This document shows, piece after piece, positions 52,221 through 62,270 of a DNA stretch of 64,000 nucleotides (position 1 is its first letter; every line of letters starts with the position of its first letter). Source of the DNA: Stomorhina lunata. Its lineage: Eukaryota > Arthropoda > Insecta > Diptera > Rhiniidae. The stretch is from positions 118,146,069 through 118,210,068 of the forward strand of contig OW121741.1 of assembly GCA_933228675.1 (NCBI GenBank), given 5' to 3'. A program made the position numbers and the translations under genes. The notes under the pieces are model-generated. The model searched no databases, had not been told where the DNA came from, and was given only the letters and a program-made list of their open reading frames with translations.

Positions 52221-54125
52221 AAAAAAAATCCTTTTGCATTATTCAAAATAAAATTGTGCATATAAGTTCATATACTTATATGTATATGCGTAATTATGGG
52301 ATATTTAATATAAAGATTTTAACTTGTTCTTCTGCTTAAATAAATACAGTATTAAAATTAAATATATCTAAAGTAAAATCCTGGAAAACTTATAATCACA
52401 ATTGGTTCTTTTGTTTCTCGATAGAAGTCTGAAAAAAAGATCTAATGAAAATATTTTAAAACAAGAGCTCATCTAGATTTAAACATCTTCCAAATGATTT
52501 AATTTACGTACCAAGAAGATGTTGTGAGGAGAGTATCAGAGTCATATCCTCTAACAGGATACAGATATGCAAGTGATAATGATGGCTAAAGGTTTAGCTA
52601 GATATGATAAGTGATATGTGAAATTAGTGTAAAGGAATGGGGTTGTATGCGTTTTTTTTTTTGAGTATAAAAAGATTTTGTGCAAATATGCAGAAAATCT
52701 AAATAAAAAAAATGAAAAGGATTTTCAAAAAAGTGTAAATGTGCATAATTAATTAAATATAAAATTCATCAGCATCTACTTTGAAAGACTCTTACATACA
52801 TACTCATACTCTGATATTTAAACTTTTATAAATACGGAGCCTGTAAGTATACTGAGAAATAAATCTTAATATTTAAATTTCTCTATATAATTAAAAATTT
52901 GCTTAAATGTATCAAACCATAACATGACAGGTATCTATTTTATATGAAGACAAAAAACCTTAAAATTTTTTTATAAAGGATTTTTAATACACAAACTTAC
53001 AAACATTTTACTTATATACATATTAACACACACATAAATACATATGTGTGTATGTATAGTTAAATTTGAATATTGAAGTATGTAAAAATATTTGATTATA
53101 TCTTGTGGCTATACACATATACAATTTAATACTTATATACTTTTTCTCAAAAGTATATAAATAAATTTATATAAATAAAAAAAGCTCATAAAATATTTAT
53201 CAAATGCATTTTATGCGTCTATCAATCAAAAGAAAGGACATCCATCCTTACGGAGTATATATGTAAATATACAACTAAACACTTAAATACACACACATAT
53301 TATCATATACATGTGTATGTGTGTATATTTGTCTCTAACATAGTTTGAGTCCATTTTTAATTTAAAATGCATTTTATTTATTATAATATGTTTGTAGGTT
53401 TTTCTATTTCAGAAAAACTATGTTAATTGAAGTGTAAAAATTAAATTAGTTTTTATACATATGTACAAACACATACACACACATATTCCCATATATACTC
53501 CTAAACTCCTGCAAAAAAAAAAACTATTGTTTTCTGAAAAAAAAACATTAAAGAATAAAAAATTATATATTTATCTATATAATAAAATTCTAAACTCAAT
53601 ATTTTTTAAGCTTGTCAAAAATTTAAATAATAGAAAATTTAGTACAGTTGCTAAGGGTTTTTATAGTTTATTATACACATACACAAACACACACACATTC
53701 ACTCATTAGAATCTTTAAACTTTTTTAAAGATTTTTATGCACAAAAAAAGCAATTTAAGGTAATAAAATATTTATTTGATTAGAAAATTTTTATGAAATT
53801 TATAACAAAATCTAATTTAATTAAAAAAATATATTTCTTACCTTTTAAAATCATAAGAAAGGAATTTTAAAGAAAACCGCCTAAGGATAGGCTTTAGTTT
53901 TTTGAAATGAACTATTAAGTAAAGAAGGTTTTGCATTTGTTTGTTACAAAAGAAAACTTAACAATTTATTACAAGAACCTCAAAGTTTTTGTGGTAGTTG
54001 ATAACATAAGAAAATCAAAATTTAATTTATGAGGCATACTTTTAGGAGGTCCAAAAACTTTAAGTTAAAATCTTGAAAATTCAACTCTTTCATAAATAAT
54101 TGTATTCTATAAAATTTTACCTTAC
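52221..54125. other. Non-repetitive island 14
   Basis: Unique sequence with numerous ACAT/CACA microsatellites (53020-53050, 53290-53330, 53465-53490, 53670-53700). One reverse core copy, gcatacttttaggaggtcc, lies near 54033, and a forward hairpin core (gcctaaggataggc) near 53880. No gene seen. Confidence 0.45.
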
Positions 54126-54595
54126 AACAAAAAACAAATTTTCTACGAAATTTTCCTTTAGAAAAAAGACAAATTCTGAAGAAAATTTCCCTTCAGAAAA
54201 AAGGCAAATTTTGTACAAAATTTCCCTTTAGAAAAAAAAGGCAAATTTTGTACAAAATTTCCCTTTAGAAAAAAAGGCAAATTTTGTACAAAATTTCCCT
54301 TTAGAAAAAAAGGCAAATTTTGTACAAAATTTCCCTTTAGAAAAAAAGGCAAATTTTGTACAAAATTTGCCTTTTTTTAAAGGTAAATTTTGTACAAAAT
54401 TTCACTTTAGAAAAAAGGCAAATTTTGTACAAAATTTCCCTTTAGAAAAAAGGCAAATTTTTTCAAAAAAAGACAAATTTTTTTCAAAATTTCCCTTTAG
54501 AAAAAAGGCAAATTTTGTACAAAATTTCCCGTTAGAAAAATGACAAATTTTGGTAAAAATTTTTCGTTTTCAAAAACGACAAATTTTCTTTTTAC
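54126..54595. repeat. GTAC-palindrome minisatellite, array 1
   Basis: About twelve units of 35-36 bases, each containing the perfect 18-base palindrome AAATTTTGTACAAAATTT followed by ccctttagaaaaaa. One junction is head-to-head, giving a 38-base perfect palindrome at 54341-54378. The 64-codon minus-strand frame exists only because several units here are 36 bases long. Confidence 0.9.
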
Positions 54596-55809
54596 ACATA
54601 CGCCTTGGGTTATGCAATACTTTTCATAAAAACGTAATTGAAGTATATACGCTTTGATTTTTAAGTCTTTTCATATCATTTATGGTATAACAAGTCAAAA
54701 TATCAATAATAAAACTTATTAAATTGCTGTCAATTTGAAAATTTAAAAATTTTCAGAACATTTATTCTTTTATAAAAACAAATCCTTTTTAATTACATTT
54801 TAAATTAATTCTTTTTATCGGAATTTTACACACCTTATAATAAGACTTCAAAATGCCATTAAAACTAATATCAATTCGATAGAAATCTTACTAATAGTCA
54901 GTCAGTCTATCTGTCCATCCATCCATATATCCGTCTGTCTGTCTTTTTAACTTTCTGCCTTTTTTTCTGACTAATCTAAATATTTATGTATATTTTACAC
55001 CTATCAGTTCAATAATATTATTTTTAACCTCATCAAATTGTTATTTACGATTTATATGAAAAATATAATTTAAATTTATATGTTTTTATTATGAAAAATA
55101 TCTAATAATTTTTTTGTTTTCAAAACACCAAACCCCCTTTTGCGTTTAGTTTTCAATAATCATTATAATAAATTTTCAGTTTTTGTTTTGTATTCCTCAA
55201 TATAATAAATAAATTCATATCAAGAAGAAAAAACTAAACAAAAAAATGAGAAACTAATACGTATATGTATGAAAAATTAGTTTAATGCATTTAATGCACG
55301 CGATTTTTATGTGTATAATTTCCAGTGCATACACGTAGAAGTCTTGTCTTAGTTTGAAACCCCATATCTTACCAATAACAACAAATAATTTACACATAAT
55401 ATAAATATTTTTTTATTACACTAAATAGATATGTATGTTATACAAAAAAGAAATGATGATTATTATTACTTCAATAACTCGTTAGGAGTTGTTAAAGGGG
55501 AAGAAAATCATGAAAACCATCAATATAGAATATTACCTCCATTAGCAATTATTACATCCTATATTAGGGGGGTAATATATAACATATGTTGTTTAAAGCA
55601 GTTTAAGGAAATTAAAACACACCTTTAGTTTTAAAAACTTTGAAAATTTTCTAAGAAATTACAAATTTCAGAAATTCTAAGACGCCTAAAAATAGGCAAC
55701 ATTTTTTGGAATATGAAATTTTCCCACAAAACCAAGTTTTTTCACCTGTTTTATTAAAATATGTAATACAATTAAAAAGATTTTCAGCTATTTTATGATT
55801 TTTGTTCAA
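54596..55809. other. Non-repetitive island 15
   Basis: Unique sequence with a GTCT/CCAT tetranucleotide region (54895-54950). A 65-codon plus-strand frame at 55431-55628 has fairly mixed composition but no recognisable domain. A hairpin core copy, gcctaaaaataggcaac, is at about 55683. Confidence 0.45.
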
Positions 55810-56630
55810 AATTTTCCTTCTAAAGACAAAATTCTTTTTAAGAAAAAAGAATTTTGTTGAAGATTTTTTTTTTTTTTTATAAAAAATATAAGTTTTTTAC
55901 AAAATTTCCCTTTAGAAGAAAGACAAATTTTCTACAAATTTCTCTTTAAAAAAAAGACAAATTTTCTACAAAATTTCCCTTTAGAAAAAAGACAAATTTT
56001 GTACAAAATTTCCCTTTGGAAAAAAGACAAATTTTGTACAAAATTTCTCTTTATAAAAAAGATAAATTTTGTTTAAAATTTTCTTTTATAAAAAAGACAA
56101 ATTTTGTACAAAATTTCCCTTTAGAAAAAAGACAAATTTTGTACAAAATTTCCCTTTAGAAAAAAGACAAATTTTGTACAAAATTTCCCTTTAGAAAAAA
56201 GACAAATTTTGTACAAAATTTCCCTTTAGAAAAAAGACAAATTTTGTACAAAATTTCCCTTTAGAAAAAAGACAAATTTTGTACAAAATTTCCCTTTAGA
56301 AAAAAGACAAATTTTGTACAAAATTTCCCTTTAGAAAAAAGGCCATTTTGGACAAAATTTCCCTTTAGAAAAAAAGGCAAATTTTGTACAAAATTTCCCT
56401 TTAGAAAAAAAGGCAAATTTTGTACAAAATTTCCCTTTAGAAAAAAAGACAAATTTTGTACAAAATTTCCCTTTAGAAAAAAGACAAATTTTGAACAAAA
56501 TCTCCCTTTAGAAAAAAAGACAAATTTTGTACAAAATTTCCCTTTAGAAAAAAGATAAAATTTTTTCAAAATTTCCCTTTAGAAAAAAGAAGACAAATTT
56601 TGTTAAAAATTTACCTTAGAAAATATGTCT
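55810..56630. repeat. GTAC-palindrome minisatellite, array 2
   Basis: Around twenty units of 35-36 bases of the same family as at 54.1 and 60.1 kb; here 'agacaaattttgtac' is more common than 'aggcaaattttgtac'. Left units are diverged and central ones nearly identical. The 102-codon minus-strand frame is a repeat translation. Confidence 0.9.
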
Positions 56631-57385
56631 ATACGGAAATACTTTGCCTACTTTTAGCCTTCATTATAAAAATCACCCAAAAGTTTTCTTCGAATTTTAC
56701 ATTTATTTAAAAATGGTCCTTCGAGCTGAAAATCTTTTTAATTTTAATATTATAAAATTCAATTTTTTAATTTTGTTATTTTTTTTATTGCATTTTGAAT
56801 GTTTTTTATTTAAGTTTTTATGTTTTAAATATAAATAAAATGTATATAATATGAATGTAAAATTTTTTTATATTAAAAAAATCAGCAATTTTTAATAAAA
56901 AAAGGCCCTGATCTTTAAATTATTATATCTAAAATTGGCTAGATGTACTCGAAATTTGTGTATTAGTTTTAAAAATTGGCTAACGATTTGAAAAAACCAG
57001 CAATTTTAAACCTTAGAACTGAATGTTAAAAAAAAATCCTGATAAAAATTAAAGAAAACCCATCCAAAACCCCAAAATTTTACAAACAATTGGCAAAGAA
57101 AAGATTGAACAAAAGTTAAGAATTTATGAAAAAATAAACAAAAATTTTAAAAATCAAAAATTGGCTTCCAAAATTGGTATCAAGGAAGTGCCAGGATTCA
57201 GTTCTGCTGTTGTTGCTGATGCTGCTGTATGAGACAAAATTCTATATTTAAAGCAAAAAAAAAAGATCAAGGTTTATTGTAGAATTAACCGTCTATTTAA
57301 TTTTGCATTTAACTATATTTCATTATTACTTCATATGATACCTTGATCAAATTTTCTCTATAACTCCTCCTCTATATATATCAAA
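56631..57385. other. Non-repetitive sequence upstream of the zinc-finger exon
   Basis: AT-rich, mostly unique sequence up to the ATG. It includes a CTG/TTG triplet patch at 57200-57230 and the candidate branch point and acceptor region. There is no TATA box with a clear initiator, so I cannot show a promoter. Confidence 0.4.
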
Positions 57386-57409
57386 ATGGCAGCTAACGAT
57401 GTTCAACAG
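57300..57409 (+). promoter_or_regulatory. Candidate 3' splice site region before the zinc-finger exon
   Basis: Upstream of the zinc-finger frame there is a branch-point-like ctataac near 57358-57364, a short pyrimidine-rich run (tcctcctct), then AG dinucleotides at 57391-57392 (atggcAG) and 57408-57409 (ttcaacAG). Either could serve as an acceptor. A TCAGTT initiator-like hexamer lies near 57198-57203 but without a well-placed DPE or TATA box, so promoter evidence is weak. This supports, without proving, a spliced terminal exon. Confidence 0.3.
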
Positions 57410-58471
57410 AATTTGGGTAAATTTTTAAATCCTACACAAATTAAGGAAGAACTTAAAGAAGATGAGGAAATCAAAGATTTGGACTCAAACGAAAACAAAG
57501 ATTCCTTAAGCGATCAGTTAATTATGAATGATAAAAGAGATACGCGCAAAGAAAGAGATAATTCACCACATCGCCTCTCTTCCACTCAAATGAGTCCGGC
57601 TGAGAACCACTTATTGGTTTCACATTTAAACAATAATATCGTTAAACATCGTTCGGCCAATTCATCGCCAGCTCGTTCTATACACTCGTGGCATGATAGC
57701 GACGATGAGAATTTTATAGATGATGATGGGGCCTCATCGATCTCATCGGCTATTTCTTTGACCATGAAGACATCAAGACACAATAGTGAGTCTACCTTGT
57801 ATCAGGCCTTACTCAAGAAACAGCAACAACATCAGCAGCAGCATCAACAACAGCAGCAGCAACAACAACATATGTTAACAGATTCGGAGCAACAACAAAT
57901 GCCTTTGCAATCACGACATCGCAGTGATCATAGTCAACAGCATCAGCATTCACACTCACAACAGCAACAGCAGGAACATCAGCAACATAAACACCAACAA
58001 CAGCAGCAGCAACAACAACAACAATACCTAGATGAATTACAACAAACAGCTGTAAGCCATCAGCAGCAATTAACAGCCAATCTTTTAATGGCTCGCACCA
58101 TAGCCTTTAGTCGTTCTCGAGACTTTCCCGAACTTTTTCAAAACCCAGCAGCTGTGGCAGCAGCGGCCGCTGCAGCAGCCACGGCGTCAGCTGCCTCTAA
58201 TGCAGCGGCAGCTGCCGCTTCCAGCAGCAACTACATGTTACCTTGCCCCCTTTGCGAAACTCCTCTAGAGCAAAGAGTCTTTCGTCAACATCTCGATCGT
58301 CATTATCCGCGTGATAGTCCCGTCTGTCCTGTCATTGAGTGCGGTCGTCGTTTTGCCCATCCCAATTCGGTGCGTAATCATATGAGAATTAAGCATACGT
58401 TACAGTGGGCCAAAATGAAAGCAATGCGTTCCTCGGGTGGACCATTTGCGGGTGGGCCGGATTTTAAATGA
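57386..58471 (+). CDS. C2H2 zinc-finger protein with poly-Q and poly-A tracts (single-exon gene or terminal exon)
   Basis: A 361-residue open frame, the only one here with clear coding character. Residues 1-60 are charged, with a SUMO-type site I19-K20-E21-E22. Residues 60-140 are serine-rich with an acidic patch at about 103-115. Residues 146-223 are Q/H-rich (CAG/CAA mixed codons), 255-278 alanine-rich. Two C2H2 fingers follow: C287-x2-C290-x11-H302-x3-H306 and C314-x4-C319-x12-H332-x4-H337, then a basic tail (WAKMKAMRSS) and a GGPF/GGPD end. This suggests a nuclear DNA-binding transcription factor; a paired C-terminal finger module is typical of fly BTB-ZF isoform exons (family knowledge), but no BTB domain lies in the window. 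The ATG sits in a good dipteran context (tatcaaaATGGC). However, AG acceptors at 57392 and 57409 after a pyrimidine-containing stretch allow this to be a 3' exon entered just after the ATG. I do not recognise the orthologue. Confidence 0.87.
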   Translation: MAANDVQQNLGKFLNPTQIKEELKEDEEIKDLDSNENKDSLSDQLIMNDKRDTRKERDNSPHRLSSTQMSPAENHLLVSHLNNNIVKHRSANSSPARSIHSWHDSDDENFIDDDGASSISSAISLTMKTSRHNSESTLYQALLKKQQQHQQQHQQQQQQQQHMLTDSEQQQMPLQSRHRSDHSQQHQHSHSQQQQQEHQQHKHQQQQQQQQQQYLDELQQTAVSHQQQLTANLLMARTIAFSRSRDFPELFQNPAAVAAAAAAAATASAASNAAAAAASSSNYMLPCPLCETPLEQRVFRQHLDRHYPRDSPVCPVIECGRRFAHPNSVRNHMRIKHTLQWAKMKAMRSSGGPFAGGPDFK

Positions 58472-58700
58472 AACTGTGAGGGTGATTAGTTTGGAGCATG
58501 AATAGGTTAACAGAACGAAAACATTCCAAAGTAAAACCGAAGAGTTTAATAAAAGTAGAACCAAAGATGAAAAAGTATACGTTTAATGATTAGTTTTTAC
58601 AGAATACACTTAGACAAACAAAAGGCTTGAATACCAAACAAAAAAAAAACCAAAAGTAAAATAAATTCCGTTAAGTAAAAATAATAATCAAAATGCTTCC
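58472..58700 (+). other. Probable 3' UTR with candidate poly(A) signals
   Basis: The 230 bases after the TGA stop are A-rich and not repetitive. AATAAA hexamers occur at 58548-58553 and 58660-58665. Repeat DNA begins again near 58800, so a short 3' UTR ending near 58.6-58.7 kb is the simplest reading. Fly regulatory genes often have longer alternative 3' ends, which would carry the transcript into the arrays that follow. Inference only. Confidence 0.45.
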
Positions 58701-58799
58701 TAATGATAAAATACTTCAAATCGTCGTTTAAAAGTGGGAAAATCAAAAATTAATGAAAATTACATTTCAAAAAAAAATATTCAATTTTTCAATTTCTAG

Positions 58800-60055
58800 C
58801 AAAAGTTTTGAGCGAAATTTCCCTTAAAAAAGAAGAAACATTTTGTATAAAATTTCCGTCAAGAAAAAAGACAAATTTTATACAAAATTTCCCTTTACAA
58901 AAAAATGTTCTCTAAAAACTATGAAAATTTCTCAAAACTTCTATTAAAAAATAAATTTTTGAAAAATTTTCTAAAAAAAATAAGAAATTTTGGAAAAATT
59001 TCCTAAAAAATAAGAAATGTTTGAAAAATTTCCTATAAAATAAGAAGTTTTGGAAAAATTTCCTATAAAATAAAAAATTTTGGAAAAATTTTCTATAAAA
59101 TAAGAAACTTTTGAAAAATTTCATATAAAATAAGAAATTTTTCCAAAATTTAATATAAAAATAAGAAATTTTGAAAATTTAATATAAAAATAAAAAATTT
59201 TTGAAAATTTCTCTATAAAAATAACATAGTTTTAATAACAAATTTTTGAAAAACTTACTAAAAATATAAGAAATTTTAGAAAAAAAATTCTATAATTAAA
59301 AGCATTTTTTAAAAAAATTCCTATGAAAATAAGAAAGTATCGAAAATTTTCTGATAAAAATAAGACATTTTTGAAAAATTTCATATAAATCTAAGAAATG
59401 TTTGAAATATTTCCGATAAAAATAAGAAATTTTTGAAAATTTTCCTGTAGAAGTAGGAAATTTTTGAAAAACTTCCTATAAAAATATGAAATTTTTAAAA
59501 AATTTGTAAAAAATTTCCTATAAAAATAAGAAATTTTTGAAACATTTCCTACAAAAATAAGAAATTTTTGACAAATTTCCTATGAATATAAGAAATTTTT
59601 TAAAAATTTCCTAAAAAAGTAAGAAATTTTTGAAAAACTTTCTATAAAAATTAGAAATTTTACCTATAAAATAAGAATTTTTTCAGAAATTTCCTATAAA
59701 AAGAGGAAACTTGAAAAATTTCCTATCAAAATAGGAATTTTTTGAAAAATTTCCTATAAAAATAAGAAATTTTTGAAAAAATAAGAAATGTTTGAAAAAT
59801 TTCCTATAAAAATAAGAATTTTTTTAAAAATTTCCTATAAAAATAAGAAATGTTTCAAAAATTTCGTATAAAAATAAAAAATTTTTCAAAAATTTTCTTT
59901 AAAAATAAGAAATTTTTCAAAAATTTTCTTTAAAAATAAGAACTTTTTGAAAAATTTCCTATAAGAATAAGAAATTTTTGAAAAATTTCTTTTAAAAATA
60001 AAAAATTTTTTGCAAAATTTTTTTCTTTAAAAGGTCATTTTTCAAATTTCCCTAA
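58800..60055. repeat. GAAAAATTTCCT minisatellite, block 3 ('aagaaattt' variant)
   Basis: Starts with about three diverged GTAC-family units (58810-58905), then roughly 1.1 kb of units near 30 bases: TTTTTGAAAAATTTCCTATA with the link aaaataagaaa. It is the 22.9-28.3 kb family with a distinct link, again showing local homogenisation. No coding content. Confidence 0.85.
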
Positions 60056-60059
60056 AAAA

Positions 60060-61490
60060 TTTTTTTTTGTTACAAAATTTCCCTTTAGAAAAAAGACAAA
60101 TTTTGTACAAAATTTCCCTTTAGAAAAAAGACAAATTTTGTACAAAATTTCCCTTTAGAAAAAAGACAAATTTTGTACAAAATTTCCCTTTAGAAAAAAG
60201 GCAAATTTTGTACAAAATTTCCCTTTAGAAAAAAGGCAAATTTTGTACAAAATTTCCCTTTAGAAAAAAGGCAAATTTTGTACAAAATTTCCCTTTAGAA
60301 AAAAGGCAAATTTTGTACAAAATTTCCCTTTAGAAAAAAGGCAAATTTTGTACAAAATTTCCCTTTAGAAAAAAGGCAAATTTTGTACAAAATTTCCCTT
60401 TAGAAAAAAGGCAAATTTTGTACAAAATTTCCCTTTAGAAAAAAGGCAAATTTTGTACAAAATTTCCCTTTAGAAAAAAGGCAAATTTTGTACAAAATTT
60501 CCCTTTAGAAAAAAGGCAAATTTTGTACAAAATTTCCCTTTAGAAAAAAGGCAAATTTTGTACAAAATTTCCCTTTAGAAAAAAGGCAAATTTTGTACAA
60601 AATTTCCCTTTAGAAAAAAGGCAAATTTTGTACAAAATTTCCCTTTAGAAAAAAGGCAAATTTTGTACAAAATTTCCCTTTAGAAAAAAGGCAAATTTTG
60701 TACAAAATTTCCCTTTAGAAAAAAGGCATATTTTGTACAAAATTTCCCTTTAGAAAAAAGGCAAATTTTGTACAAAATTTCCCTTTAGAAAAAAGGCAAA
60801 TTTTGTACAAAATTTCCCTTTAGAAAAAAGGCAAATTTTGTACAAAATTTCCCTTTAGAAAAAAGGCAAATTTTGTACAAAATTTCCCTTTAGAAAAAAG
60901 GCAAATTTTGTACAAAATTTCCCTTTAGAAAAAAGGCAAATTTTGTACAAAATTTCCCTTTAGAAAAAAGGCAAATTTTGTACAAAATTTCCCTTTAGAA
61001 AAAAGGCAAATTTTGTACAAAATTTCCCTTTAGAAAAAAGGCAAATTTTGTACAAAATTTCCCTTTAGAAAAAAGGCAAATTTTGTACAAAATTTCCCTT
61101 TAGAAAAAAGGCAAATTTTGTACAAAATTTCCCTTTAGAAAAAAGGCAAATTTTGTACAAAATTTCCCTTTAGAAAAAAGGCAAATTTTGTACAAAATTT
61201 CCCTTTAGAAAAAAGGCAAATTTTGTACAAAATTTCCCTTTAGAAAAAAGGCAAATTTTGTACAAAATTTCCCTTTAGAAAAAAGGCAAATTTTGTACAA
61301 AATTTCCCTTAAGAAAAAAGGCAAATTTTGTACAAAATTTCACTTTAGAAAAAAGGCAAATTTTGTCCAAAATTTTCGCTTAGAAAAGCAACAAATTTTG
61401 TACAAAATTTCCGTTTAGAAAAAAAAACAAATTTTGTACAAAATTTCCCTTTAGAAAAAAGACAAAATTTGTTAAAAAATGTTTAAACAA
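60060..61490. repeat. GTAC-palindrome minisatellite, array 3 (about 40 near-identical units)
   Basis: About forty head-to-tail units of exactly 35 bases. From about 60180 to 61310 almost all are identical, with very rare substitutions (such as ggcata at about 60726). Each unit holds the perfect palindrome AAATTTTGTACAAAATTT. Such uniformity means recent amplification; the true copy number may differ from this assembly. Confidence 0.95.
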
Positions 61491-61494
61491 AATG

Positions 61495-62270
61495 GCCTTT
61501 TTAAGTGAAGTTTTTAAGAAAATTTGGTCTCAAAATTTGTCTTTTAAGGGAGATTTTGTTCCAAATTTGTAAGGGAAAGGTTTTTTCAAAATTTGTCTGT
61601 TTTGTTAAAAAATTTGTCTTTTAAGGGAAATTTTCTTTAAAAATTTGTCTTTTAATTGAAATTTGTTTCAAAATTTGTCTTTTAAGGGGAAATTCTGTTT
61701 CAAAATTTTTTACAAGGGAAATTTTGTTTCAAAATTTGTCTTTCAAAGGAAATTTTGTTTTAAAATTTTTCTTCTAAGGGAAATTTTATTACAAAATTTG
61801 TCTTTTAAGGGAAATTTTGTTTCAAAATTTTTCTTTTAAGGGAAGTTTTGTTTAAAAATTTGTTTTTTAAGGGAAATTTTGTTTCAAAATTTTTTTTCTA
61901 AGGAAAATATTGTTCTAAAATTTGTCTTTTAAGATACATTTTATGCAAAAATTAATTCTTAAGAAAATTTGATTTATTAAAGGGAAATTTTGTTAAAAAT
62001 TTGCCTTTAAGGGATATTTTGTTTCAACGTTTTTTTTTTAAGGGAAATTTTGTTTCAAAATTTTTTCTTTTAAGGCAAATTCTGTTTCAAATTTTTTTCT
62101 TTAAAGTGAAATTTTGTTTCAAAATTTGTCTTTTAAGGGAAATTTTGTTTCAAAATTTGTCTTTTAAGGGAAATTTTGTTTCAAAATTTGTCTTTTAAGG
62201 GAAATTTTGTTTCAAAATTTAGTTTTTTCAAAATTGTCTTTTAAGACAAATTTCATCAAAATTTTTTAAT
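61495..62270. repeat. Inverted-orientation ~31-bp array related to the GTAC family
   Basis: Units near 31 bases (cttttaagggaaattttg, then tttcaaaatttg) match the reverse complement of the 35-base unit, with gtac replaced by gtttc. They are more diverged, except for about three identical units at 62110-62215. Together with the preceding array they form a large head-to-head inverted repeat with its axis near 61490. Confidence 0.85.

Noticed and set aside
54158..56569. Open frames with a repeated KGNFVQNLPFF pattern
   Set aside because: The repeat unit is 35 or 36 bases; frames stay open only where units happen to be 36. The larger identical array at 60-61.5 kb has 35-base units and no such frame.
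57150..57240. Core promoter with initiator TCAGTT near 57198
   Set aside because: No TATA box upstream, and the DPE-like agaca is five bases out of position. A lone initiator hexamer is common by chance.
60060..61490. CRISPR-like appearance (many identical short repeats)
   Set aside because: There are no unique spacers; the units are contiguous. The context is eukaryotic.
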